37,999 nt of DNA, from assembly GCA_038230835.1 (NCBI GenBank), contig JBBRMM010000029.1:1-37999 (forward strand). The letters run 5' to 3'. Shown piece by piece: positions 7,006 to 14,980 of the stretch (position 1 is the first letter of the stretch; each line of letters starts with the position of its first letter). Source of the DNA: DASUHT01 sp038230835 (lineage in GTDB: Bacteria; Actinomycetota; Thermoleophilia; Gaiellales; JAICJC01). A program made the translations under genes and the position numbers. The notes beneath the pieces were generated by a model. That model was not told where the DNA came from. It was given only the letters and a program-made list of their open reading frames with translations, and did no database searches.

Positions 7006-8130
7006 ATGAGCGACCTCGTGCGCATCCCCGGGTTCGTGAACGCCCACAGCCACGCCTTCCAACGGGGCATGCGGGGCCGCGTCGAGCACGTTGACCCGGC
7101 TCATCCGCACGACGACTTCTGGACCTGGCGCGAGGCCATGTACGCCGCCGCGTCGGCCCTCGACCCGGACTCGGCGCACGCCGTCGCCGGACTGGTCTAC
7201 CGCGAGATGGTTGCCGCGGGGTACGTCGCTGTGGGCGAGTTTCACTACCCGCACCATCACCTGGACGGCAGCTTCCACGCCCAGCCCAATGCGATGGCCA
7301 CCGCCACCATGGCGGCCGCCGACGAGGCCGGGATCGCGATCGTGCTGCTCATGACCGCCTACCAGCGGGCGGGCGCCGGACGCCCGCCGACGCCTGGCCA
7401 GCGGCGCTTCTGCGACCCCGACGTAGCCACCTACCTGCGCCGGGTGGAGGCGCTCGCGACGGAGCGACCGGGCGAGGTCGGACTCGCCCCGCACAGCGTA
7501 CGGGCGGTCTCACGGGAGTGGCTGGAGGAGATCGCGCGCGAGGCGCAGGCGACGGGGATGGTGGTGCACATCCACGCCAACGAACAACCGCGCGAGGTGC
7601 AGGAGTGCGTCGCCGAGCACGGCTGCCGGCCGATCGAGCTGCTGGCCGAAATCGGCATCCTGGGCCCGCGCACGACGCTCATCCACGTCACCCATGTGAC
7701 CGACCGGGAGCTCGACCTGATCGCGCGGGCGGGGGCCACGGTGTGCGCCTGCCCGACCACCGAGGCCAACCTCGGGGACGGCTTCCTGCCGGTACTGCGG
7801 ATGTTCGAGCGGGGGATACCGATATGCATCGGCACCGACTCCAACACCATCATCGACCCGGTGATCGAGGTGCGCGAACTGGAGGCGATCGCCCGCCGCC
7901 AGGCGCAGCGACGGAACGTCCTGGTGCCGCCGGGCGACGACGGCCCGGTCGGCTACCTGCTGGATGCCGGCAGCCGGAACGGTGCCCGCTCGCTCGGCAT
8001 TTCTCACCCTTTACCTGAGGTTGAGGTAAACCTCGATCACATCCGGCTCGCCGGGGTTGACCGGGCGCACGCCGTGGAGGCGCTGGTGTTCGGTGCCGGC
8101 GCAGACGCTCTGCGGCCCGTGTCAGACTGA
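7006..8130 (+). CDS. hutF: Formimidoylglutamate deiminase, compact form
   Basis: 374 aa. HutF converts N-formimidoyl-L-glutamate to N-formyl-L-glutamate and ammonia in histidine breakdown. Amidohydrolase motifs: PGFVNAHSHAFQRGMRG (metal HxH) at about residue 8, VVHIHANEQPREVQEC (His), LIHVTHVTDREL (His) and CIGTDSN (Asp). Typical HutF proteins are about 440-460 aa; this one begins almost at the HxH strand and so lacks most of the N-terminal beta-sandwich segment, and its C-terminus is short. The ATG has a good GGGAGGA site (6992-6997), and moving upstream would run into the divergent gene. Relation to other deaminases of the same superfamily (guanine, chlorohydrolase-like) is possible, but the motifs favour HutF. 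Confidence 0.82.
   Translation: MSDLVRIPGFVNAHSHAFQRGMRGRVEHVDPAHPHDDFWTWREAMYAAASALDPDSAHAVAGLVYREMVAAGYVAVGEFHYPHHHLDGSFHAQPNAMATATMAAADEAGIAIVLLMTAYQRAGAGRPPTPGQRRFCDPDVATYLRRVEALATERPGEVGLAPHSVRAVSREWLEEIAREAQATGMVVHIHANEQPREVQECVAEHGCRPIELLAEIGILGPRTTLIHVTHVTDRELDLIARAGATVCACPTTEANLGDGFLPVLRMFERGIPICIGTDSNTIIDPVIEVRELEAIARRQAQRRNVLVPPGDDGPVGYLLDAGSRNGARSLGISHPLPEVEVNLDHIRLAGVDRAHAVEALVFGAGADALRPVSD
8010..8030. repeat. Inverted repeat TTTACCT-N7-AGGTAAA inside hutF
   Basis: A 7-7-7 dyad, AT-richer than its surroundings, lies within the 3' part of hutF. It resembles a regulator operator in form but is inside coding sequence, about 150 bp before the acyl-CoA dehydrogenase gene. It may only reflect codon choice. 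Confidence 0.3.
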
Positions 8131-8163
8131 TCGCCCCGGCACCGACCACGAAAGGCACCTGCG

Positions 8164-9336
8164 ATGGACTTCTCGCTCACCCCCGAGCTCCGCGACCTGC
8201 GCGACCGCGTACGGGCGCTGGTGGACGACCATCTGCAGCCGCTCGAGCTCGAGGCCGAGAGCACGCACGGCCGCCTGTCGGAGGAGTCACGTGCGCGTGC
8301 CAAGGCCGCGATCGTGGCCTCCGGCCTGGCCGCGAACAACATTCCCAGGCAGTTTGGGGGCGGTGGCTTCAGCCTCACCGAGCAGGTGGTCACACACGAG
8401 CAGCTGGGGCGGCTGACAAACTGCCTGTGGGTGCTCGTGTGGAGTCCGTCGAACGTGCTCGTGCACGGCACCCCGGATCAGATCACGCGCTACCTGGAGC
8501 CGGACGTGCGCGGCGACCATCGCCACGCCTACGCCATCACCGAGGAGCATGCGGGGTCGGATCCGCGCGCCATCGCCACCGAGGCGGTGTGGAACGGCGA
8601 GCACTACGAACTGTCGGGCACCAAGTGGTTTGTCACCGACGGCGACGTGGCCGCCTACTTCATCGTACAGGCCTGGGCGGTGCACGGGATCGAGCGCCAC
8701 CCGACCCTGTTTCTGGTCGACCGCGACGCGCCCGGGGTGGAGATGACGGCCGACCCCGACTTCACCCACAACTTCCCCTACCGGCATCCCGAGTTCACGT
8801 TCACGAGGACGCCGGTGCCGGCGGACAACATCCTCGGCGGGCTGGGCCGTGGTTTCGACCTGACCGGTGAGTGGTTCATCGAGGAGCGGGTGCACATTGC
8901 GGCGCGGTGTGTCGGCGCCTGCAACCGCCTGATCGAGCTGGGCACGGCCTGGGCGCTCGAGCGCGAGCAGTTCGGCGGGCGCATCTTCGACCACCAGGCG
9001 GTTTCCTTCGCGCTGGCCGACTGCGCCGCCGAGACCACCGCCGCGCGGCTGCTCACCTACTACGTGGGCTGGCTGTACGACTCCGGTGCGGACCGCAAGC
9101 TGGTGCACCACAAGGCGTCGATGGCAAAGCTGATCGCCTCGGAGACGGCCGGGCGGGTGGCCGACCGCGTGCTGCAGATCTTCGGCGGCCGTGGCTACAT
9201 GCGAGAGAATCCCGTCGAGCGGCTGTGGCGCGAGCTGCGGGTCGATCGGATCTGGGAGGGGACGTCCGAGATCCAGCGACTGGTCATCTCCCGCGGCCTG
9301 GAGCGCCGGGGGGTCGAGAAACTGCTCGACGTCTGA
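8164..9336 (+). CDS. Acyl-CoA dehydrogenase
   Basis: 390 aa, full length for the family. It oxidises an acyl-CoA to the trans-2-enoyl-CoA using FAD and passes electrons to ETF. Features: N-terminal helical domain (MDFSLTPELRDLRDRVRALV), FAD/substrate loop YAITEEHAGSDPRAI, beta domain (LSGTKWFVTDGDVA) and C-terminal helices ending FGGRGYMRENPVERLWRELR and IWEGTSEIQRLVISRGL; the Glu in GTSEIQ is at the usual catalytic-base position. The chain-length or branched substrate cannot be decided. It starts 33 bp after hutF on the same strand, so co-transcription is possible though the pathway link is unclear. Confidence 0.92.
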   Translation: MDFSLTPELRDLRDRVRALVDDHLQPLELEAESTHGRLSEESRARAKAAIVASGLAANNIPRQFGGGGFSLTEQVVTHEQLGRLTNCLWVLVWSPSNVLVHGTPDQITRYLEPDVRGDHRHAYAITEEHAGSDPRAIATEAVWNGEHYELSGTKWFVTDGDVAAYFIVQAWAVHGIERHPTLFLVDRDAPGVEMTADPDFTHNFPYRHPEFTFTRTPVPADNILGGLGRGFDLTGEWFIEERVHIAARCVGACNRLIELGTAWALEREQFGGRIFDHQAVSFALADCAAETTAARLLTYYVGWLYDSGADRKLVHHKASMAKLIASETAGRVADRVLQIFGGRGYMRENPVERLWRELRVDRIWEGTSEIQRLVISRGLERRGVEKLLDV

Positions 9337-9345
9337 TGGGTTGAG

Positions 9346-9981
9346 TCAGGCGGCTGCGGCGAGTTCCGGGCGGTCGCGGTCGGCGCGCAGATGGGCGAGG
9401 ATGCGGTCGACCTCGCGCTCCACGTCGCGCACGTCGCAGTGCGGATCGAAGACGGGGCTGACGGCACCTTAGCTGACCAGTCGCGCCACAAGCACCATCG
9501 CGGCCGCCTCTATCCGGTGGCTCTCGGTGCGCAACAGGCCGGCCGCTGCCCGCACCTGCGGCGCAAGCTCGCAGAGCGCCTCGCGGTGGATCGGAACCGG
9601 GGTCCGGCGGCGGTTTTGCGCCGCGTCCACGAGGCGTTCGAGGGAGTCGGCCATCCGCAACCGGCGGGACGGACACAGCAGCTTAGCGGCCCGTCTGCTG
9701 ACGGCATAGCCGTCCACGTGGCGGTAGCCGGCGACCAAGATCTGATCGTAGAGGGCCGTCCGCCGAGCGGCCAGAATGCGGTCCGCACACACGGCGCCGA
9801 GCACGCCGCCACCGGCCATGACCGCACATAGACGGGCCAGTTCGGGGGCGATCGCACCGAGCAGATAGGCACCCGCCAGCGCCGTGACGGCGAACGCCAT
9901 CAGCGTGGCCGCGGTGGTGCGCACGGTGTGGCGGCGCTCGCTCATCGCGGACAGTGCGTGGGTGAAGTCGGAAGGTGTCAT
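9346..9981 (-). pseudogene. Small membrane protein of unknown function with in-frame TAA
   Basis: From the ATG at 9981 the frame gives 170 aa up to TAA at 9469-9471: a short N-terminus, two adjacent hydrophobic segments (TLMAFAVTALAGAYLLGAI and LARLCAVMAGGGVLGAV), then a charged cytoplasmic region. Past the TAA the same frame continues 41 codons (GAVSPVFDPHCDVRDVERE...LAAAA) with a strong GC3 bias and protein-like composition before TGA at 9346. So the true gene may be 211 codons carrying a nonsense mutation, or the protein may simply end at 170 aa. Longer upstream starts are possible but cover the divergent promoter region. No family is recognised. It is convergent with the acyl-CoA dehydrogenase. 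Confidence 0.6.
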
Positions 9982-10102
9982 GCTGCCTGTTCGATACATC
10001 GCCCGCAGTCCGGGACGGCTTGAGCGGCATACCCCAAGATGGGGATGGGTTACCGCAAAACGTCGATTGTGCCACCGTCGCGGCGCGGCGAACATACTCA
10101 CC

Positions 10103-10306
10103 GTGAACTCCCCGATCACCCTTCGCTCCCCGGCTGCCGACAATCTCGTGTCCGCCGTCAAGAGCCTGCTTGACAACGACCTGTGTGTGTGGTGCGAGAC
10201 GGCCACGGCGCTGCCGACCTCGTTCCTGTGCCGCGACTGCGTGCAGAACGACCCCGGGGCCGTGCTCGCCAAGCGGGTCGTCACGCCGGGCCTGCCGCTG
10301 ACCTGA
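10103..10306 (+). CDS. Small CxxC...CxxC protein
   Basis: 67 aa, GTG start, high GC3. The centre reads CVWCETATALPTSFLCRDC, that is CxxC-N12-CxxC, a probable zinc knuckle or ribbon. Function is unknown. It is divergent from the membrane protein at 9346-9981 across about 120 bp that contain the short hairpin CCCCAAGATGGGG. A CATACT (10093-10098) close to the start suggests a leaderless transcript. Confidence 0.55.
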   Translation: MNSPITLRSPAADNLVSAVKSLLDNDLCVWCETATALPTSFLCRDCVQNDPGAVLAKRVVTPGLPLT

Positions 10307-10369
10307 ATCGTTCCGCCGCCGGACACCAAGCGGACCTAAGTCCACGCCGCTTACGGCCCTGGGCGTCCC

Positions 10370-11455
10370 TTACGGCCCCCAGTCGGGCTGGCCCGGGTCG
10401 CACACGTTGGCGGACGTGGTGATTCGTCGGATGGCTGTCCCGTTTGCTTTCATGACGTAGAGCTCGTGTCGAGGCCCCCACGGACATGCTGTAGTCGGGT
10501 TGTCGACCGGGCGTAGGAGGACGATCCAGTGTCCGTCGGGTGACCAGGCCGGGTGGGTTCCGCCCGTCCCGTGGGTCAGTTGGTGCAGGTCTGTCCCGTC
10601 GGGTCGGATGGTGAAGACCTGCGGCACGAACGCGGGGACGGGTCGGCACGATTCGTAGAGGCAGTTGTCGCTGAACAGGATCCGGGAGCCGTCGGGAGAC
10701 CAGCGCGCGTTCCCGCCACCACCCGGCCGGTCGTATGGGAGGCGATAGACGAGGCGCGGATGCGTGCCGTTTACGGCGATCGTCCAGATGCTCGACCGGT
10801 TGGTCCTGGGGCCGTCTCCATCTCGCATGAACAGGAGCCGGCGCCCGTCTGGCGAGAAGCTCGGGGCGTGATCTTCCCAGCCCGAGCCTGGCTGGAGCTG
10901 GGTGAGTTGGTGGGGGTGTGTCCCGTCGGCGTTTGCGATCCAGATGCCGATGGAGGCGTGCGCACAGCAGTATCCGCCTCGGTGGAATACCCCGGTGAAC
11001 CGTTCGAACGCGATCCGAGTGCCGGAAGGAGACCATGCCGGGTGATCGTCCCCGCACGCGTGATCGGTGCAGCCGTGGGTGATGTCTCGCAGTCCGGACC
11101 CGTCGGTGTTGACCACCATGATCCGGTCACCGAAGTCACCAAGCATACGGTCAAACAGGATCCTGGTGCCATCGGGTGAGACCGTCGGGTGGTGGTAGTC
11201 GCCACCGGCCGGCGGCGCGGAGACCAGGGTTCGTCCGCTGCCATCCGAAGCGAGCATGTACACGTGCCAATGGCCCGGCACCTGCGGCAGGTCAACGAAC
11301 ACGATGCGACCGGGGAGGGGCGGCGGTGGGGTCGGCCCGCTCGACGAGTGGCTATCGGCGGCGCCCGAGCCGCACGCAGCCACCACCAAGACGAGCATCA
11401 CGAGCGCCGACACGTTCGCCAGGATCTTCGAGTGCATCCGATTCGCGAATCTCAT
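10370..11455 (-). CDS. TolB-like PD40 beta-propeller lipoprotein
   Basis: 361 aa. The N-terminus has a signal peptide ending VVAAC, a lipobox, followed by a Ser/Pro linker. The mature part carries repeated PD40/WD40-like blades: VSPDGTRILFD, WSPSGTRIAFE, FSPDGRRLLFM, WSPDGSRILFS, WSPDGHWIVLL. It is expected to be anchored outside the membrane. Its ATG overlaps the stop of the upstream paralogous gene (ATGA, 11452-11455), so it is the last gene of the four-gene two-component operon. By analogy with LpqB next to MtrAB it may modulate the sensor kinase; this is inference. Confidence 0.85.
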   Translation of the reverse strand: MRFANRMHSKILANVSALVMLVLVVAACGSGAADSHSSSGPTPPPPLPGRIVFVDLPQVPGHWHVYMLASDGSGRTLVSAPPAGGDYHHPTVSPDGTRILFDRMLGDFGDRIMVVNTDGSGLRDITHGCTDHACGDDHPAWSPSGTRIAFERFTGVFHRGGYCCAHASIGIWIANADGTHPHQLTQLQPGSGWEDHAPSFSPDGRRLLFMRDGDGPRTNRSSIWTIAVNGTHPRLVYRLPYDRPGGGGNARWSPDGSRILFSDNCLYESCRPVPAFVPQVFTIRPDGTDLHQLTHGTGGTHPAWSPDGHWIVLLRPVDNPTTACPWGPRHELYVMKANGTAIRRITTSANVCDPGQPDWGP

Positions 11456-12600
11456 TGTGGGTTCGGCCTCCAGATCGGATTGAAGATGGGGCGGGCGAGG
11501 CTGGGCGTGACCTGCGTGAGCCCGCTGCCGTCGACGTTCATGACGTAGATGGCGCCGTCTTGGACGACCGCCAGTTGTGTGCTATTGGGAGACCAACCGA
11601 TACCGTTGCCGGCGGAGCCGCCATGGGGGATGTAGTTGCTGCCGGCGAGGGGTGAGCCGTCAGGAGACAGCAACTCACCGGCAGGCGCACTCGCGGTGAG
11701 TCTGGTCAGGTCGCTTCCGTCGGCGTTCACTCTGTAGAATCTGTTATTCGCGTCGTAGATGAGTCGCGAGCCGTCGCGCGACCATTCCACGTTGTCGGGC
11801 TGAATGCGGTAGAAGCAGTGGTCGCCTCGTCGTGGCAGTCCACGAGCATATGGCCCCTTCGCACAATTGCCCCAGAATCCCGGGAGCTGGTCTGGGTGGA
11901 CGACTATTGTGTGCCCGGTTCCGTCGAAGTTGGTGATGTCCACCTGCCCGGCGAGGGTTGGGTTGATACCCAGCGGGCGAAGTACATAGGCGATTCGGCG
12001 GCCATCGGGAGACCACGCTACCGAGCTGCCATCGACACCCTCCTCAACTCCTGTAGCGAGCCGCCGTAGCGAGCCGTCGCGGATGGTCTCGACGTACAGC
12101 CCCGCCGCTCGGCCCCCCTCTAGGAGCAGCAGCAAGCCATCCGGCGACACAGGGTTTCCGCTCCAGCCACACTCCCGCGTCACGCAGTCTGGCTCCACCG
12201 CCAACCCAAACCCGAGCGGGATCCTGGCCAACGGCACCGGTGGACCGCCGTCGATCCCAACGGTGACGAGCGACGTACGATAGGAGAAGGAAGACCTGAT
12301 CGACACCTGGCTGACAATCAGCCGTGAGCCATCGCTCGTCCACGCGAGGGCCTCGTGCGAGTCCGGGCTGTGCGTCAACTGCTGCGCCTTGCCGCCGGGG
12401 AGCGCGACGAAGACCTGTTCAATGGTGTGATTGCCCTTCGTGCCGGTCTGGGCAGTGAAGGCGATCACGCGGTCACTGCCGGGCTTGATCAGCGTCGCCG
12501 CACGACCCTCGCCGAACGCGCCGCTCCCGGAGTTGCACGCAGCAGCCGGTGCGCAGAGAGCCACGATGACGAGCCCGATGGCGGAACGCTTGACGCTCAC
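11452..12600 (-). CDS. PD40 beta-propeller lipoprotein
   Basis: 382 aa with signal peptide and lipobox ending APAAAC. Blades: WTSDGSRLIVS, WSPDGRRIAYV, WSRDGSRLIYD, WSPNSTQLAVV, typical of TolB/PD40 propellers. It is paralogous in design to the next gene, with which it overlaps by 4 bp. It starts 19 bp after the histidine kinase stop, which strongly suggests one transcript. The role is unknown: sensing of cell-wall fragments or regulation of the kinase, as proposed for LpqB, is a guess from gene order only. Confidence 0.85.
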   Translation of the reverse strand: MSVKRSAIGLVIVALCAPAAACNSGSGAFGEGRAATLIKPGSDRVIAFTAQTGTKGNHTIEQVFVALPGGKAQQLTHSPDSHEALAWTSDGSRLIVSQVSIRSSFSYRTSLVTVGIDGGPPVPLARIPLGFGLAVEPDCVTRECGWSGNPVSPDGLLLLLEGGRAAGLYVETIRDGSLRRLATGVEEGVDGSSVAWSPDGRRIAYVLRPLGINPTLAGQVDITNFDGTGHTIVVHPDQLPGFWGNCAKGPYARGLPRRGDHCFYRIQPDNVEWSRDGSRLIYDANNRFYRVNADGSDLTRLTASAPAGELLSPDGSPLAGSNYIPHGGSAGNGIGWSPNSTQLAVVQDGAIYVMNVDGSGLTQVTPSLARPIFNPIWRPNPQ

Positions 12601-12619
12601 CTGCCGACTCCTTACCGAG

Positions 12620-14047
12620 TTACGGTGCGGATGAGTCAGTGTCGCCCGCGGGTATCACCGACGAAGAACCGGCAGGTAACAATCTCGTGACAGGCATTCG
12701 GAGCTTGAACACGGCGCCACCGCTATCGCGGCCGGCCGCGGTCAGTTCTGCGCCCAGCAGCAGCGCGTTCTCGCGAGCGATGGCGAGGCCGAGGCCGGTG
12801 CCCGAGGCGCTTCGGCTGTGATCGGCCTTGAAGAAGCGCTCGAACACGTGAGGGAGATCGCGGGCGGAGATCCCTGGTCCATGGTCGGCCACCTCGACCA
12901 CCACGTCCTCGCCGTCGTGCCAGACACCAACCTCGACGCCACCGCCTCCGTGGCTCATGGCGTTGTCGACCAGATTTGTGATGATCCGCTCCAGTCGGCG
13001 GCGATCGGTCTCGACCGAAGACGGTTCGGTTTGCAGCAGGATCGCGTCCGCCCAACCGTGTACTCGCAGCATGCGGGCCGCGAGCGCGGCCACGTCGACG
13101 CGCTCGATCTCCGCCTGCTCGACTCCCGAGTCAAGGCGAGAGATCTCGAGCAAGTCCTCGGCGAGCTGCTTCAACCGAGCGACGTCGGCGACCACGAGCC
13201 CCGCCAGCTCGCCGGCCTCGGCAGGCATCGCGTCGGTGTGACCAACCAGCAGTTGCGACTCCGCCACCAACGCCGCCAGCGGCGTTCGCAGCTCATGCGC
13301 CACGTTGGCGGTGAAGCGCCGTTCCCGCGCCTGTGCCTCCGACAAGGCACCGATCTTCTCCTCGAGCGCGTCTGCCATCCCGTTGAACGAGGCCGCCCAG
13401 GCCGCGAACTCATCCTTCCCGGCCGCCGGCAGGCGAGTGTCCAGGAGACCTTCGGCGAGCGCCTGCGCGGCGTGGCTGGCCCTCGCCACCGGAGCCAGCG
13501 TGCGTCGAGCAAGGAGCGAACCACCCAGGGCCGCCAACACCAAAGAGGCCACCCAACCGCCCAGCAACACATTTCGTAGCGAGTCGAGATCGTCCCACAC
13601 TTGCTGCTCGTCGAAGAAGAAGTAGAGCTGTTCGCGCGTCTTTGGCAACGGGCTCCCCACCACCAGATAGCGTCTCCCAAACACCGTCACCGGCTCGTGT
13701 CCGAGTTGGCCCGCATCGACCAATGCCCGCAGGGCGGACGGGATCTGCGCGGGCCCGAACCGAGCCGAGCTCTCCGGCCGAGCTCCCTTGCTGAGGATCA
13801 CGGTCGAAAACGACCCCCGCGTGCGAAGCGCGTCGAGCAGCGCCGGCACCGACGTGCTGGCGGCCGATGCGAACCGAAGGTTGAAGATGGACGTGCTCAC
13901 CGCCTGTCGGGTCGAGTCGTCCAGCCGCGCGTTGCGCACGATCAGGTACGAGCCCAGCGCAACCCCACCGGTGGTCACGCCGACCGCGAGCACGAACACG
14001 ACCGCCAACCGCCGCCGCAGCCGGGTGGGGGTCACGCCGCCGATCAC
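12620..14047 (-). CDS. Sensor histidine kinase
   Basis: 475 aa. Layout: TM1 (LAVVFVLAVGVTTGGVALGSYLIV), extracytoplasmic region about residues 35-155, TM2 (LLGGWVASLVLAALGGSLLA), HAMP (RRTLAPVARASHAAQAL), HisKA box FTANVAHELRTPLAAL with the phospho-accepting His, and an ATPase domain with N box NLVDNAMSHGGGG, G1 box VADHGPGIS and G2 box GTGLGLAIA. It autophosphorylates and passes phosphate to the OmpR-type regulator encoded just upstream (4-bp overlap). The external signal is unknown. The two lipoproteins encoded downstream would sit on the same side of the membrane as its sensor region. Confidence 0.93.
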   Translation of the reverse strand: MIGGVTPTRLRRRLAVVFVLAVGVTTGGVALGSYLIVRNARLDDSTRQAVSTSIFNLRFASAASTSVPALLDALRTRGSFSTVILSKGARPESSARFGPAQIPSALRALVDAGQLGHEPVTVFGRRYLVVGSPLPKTREQLYFFFDEQQVWDDLDSLRNVLLGGWVASLVLAALGGSLLARRTLAPVARASHAAQALAEGLLDTRLPAAGKDEFAAWAASFNGMADALEEKIGALSEAQARERRFTANVAHELRTPLAALVAESQLLVGHTDAMPAEAGELAGLVVADVARLKQLAEDLLEISRLDSGVEQAEIERVDVAALAARMLRVHGWADAILLQTEPSSVETDRRRLERIITNLVDNAMSHGGGGVEVGVWHDGEDVVVEVADHGPGISARDLPHVFERFFKADHSRSASGTGLGLAIARENALLLGAELTAAGRDSGGAVFKLRMPVTRLLPAGSSSVIPAGDTDSSAP

Positions 14048-14724
14048 GGCTGTTCGAAGCGATAGCCGACCCCACGCACCGTGGTGATCAATATCGGATG
14101 CGCGGAATCAACCTCGATCTTGGCGCGAAGCCGTCGCATCGCAACGTCGACCAGCCGCGAGTCTCCCTGAAACTGATAGCTCCACACCCGCTCCAGCAAC
14201 ACCTCGCGAGTGAACACTTGCCCAGGCCGCCGCGCCAACTCGCACAACAGCCGAAACTCGGTCGCCGTGAGCCCAAGATCGTCGCCTCCTCGCGTGACCC
14301 GGAACGCCGCCTCATCGATTGCGAGGTCCCCGAAGCGCATCAACGTCGGCGCCTCCACTGCAGTCCCTCGCCGCAGCACGGCGCGTAGCCGCGCGATCAA
14401 CTCGGGAACCTCGAATGGCTTGGTCAGATAGTCGTCGGCACCGAGTTCGAGCCCGACCACGACATCCATCGTGTCCGCGCGCGCGGTCAGCATCACAATC
14501 GGCGTCGCGTGCGTCCGGCGGATCTCCCGACACACCTCGAACCCGTCCACGCCCGGGAGCATCACGTCCAGCAGCACCAAGTCGAACGGCTCGCGGCCGA
14601 ACGCCTCCAACGCCTCCCGGCCGTTCTCGCGCGCCGTGACCCCGTAACCCGCTCGCTGCAAGGCGAGCGTCGTGACTCGAAGCAAAGACGAATCATCCTC
14701 AACCAGCAGAATGTGAGCATCCAC
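14044..14724 (-). CDS. OmpR-family response regulator
   Basis: 226 aa from the GTG at 14724 (VDAHILLVEDDSSLLRV). Receiver domain: acidic pair EDD, phospho-acceptor Asp in DLVLLDVMLPGVDGFEV, Thr in VMLTARAD, Lys in DYLTKPFEVPEL. Winged-helix DNA-binding domain from about residue 130 (LTATEFRLLCELARRPGQVFTREVLLERVW, RRLRAKIE, GVGYRFE). It heads the operon regulator, kinase, lipoprotein, lipoprotein. The open frame continues far upstream but that part has no homology and covers the promoter region, so the start beside the receiver domain is preferred. Confidence 0.92.
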   Translation of the reverse strand: MDAHILLVEDDSSLLRVTTLALQRAGYGVTARENGREALEAFGREPFDLVLLDVMLPGVDGFEVCREIRRTHATPIVMLTARADTMDVVVGLELGADDYLTKPFEVPELIARLRAVLRRGTAVEAPTLMRFGDLAIDEAAFRVTRGGDDLGLTATEFRLLCELARRPGQVFTREVLLERVWSYQFQGDSRLVDVAMRRLRAKIEVDSAHPILITTVRGVGYRFEQP

Positions 14725-14780
14725 CCGCGACAGCCTACTCCCGTCGCTCCCAGACAAGACAGCGGCTCTCTGGGCAGGCC

Positions 14781-14812
14781 GACGAGGCCGCTTGGGCAGA
14801 AGCGGCCTCGTC
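14781..14812. repeat. Perfect 13-bp hairpin upstream of the response regulator
   Basis: Arms 14781-14793 (GACGAGGCCGCTT) and 14800-14812 are exactly complementary, with a 6-nt loop. It lies 57 bp upstream of the response regulator start, in the divergent region with the ligase gene. It could be a leader structure of the regulator operon, an operator, or an insulating terminator. Confidence 0.6.
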
Positions 14813-14968
14813 GATGGATGTCCGGTGGGCCGCCGGACTCCGTGTCTCAACCGGCGGGTCCAGCCGGCCGCTGCATAGAACGCAGCGCGAGACACTCCCT
14901 GAAATCCTTGCCCGCCGCGGCGAGTGTACCCCAAAAAATGGAAGCGTGGGGAATGATGGGCTGCTCGG

Positions 14969-14974
14969 TAGGGT
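14969..14974 (+). promoter_or_regulatory. -10 element of the ligase-like gene (leaderless)
   Basis: TAGGGT ends 6 nt before the ATG at 14981, the spacing expected for a leaderless actinobacterial transcript. No clear Shine-Dalgarno is seen. Confidence 0.35.
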
Positions 14975-14980
14975 GTGCCA

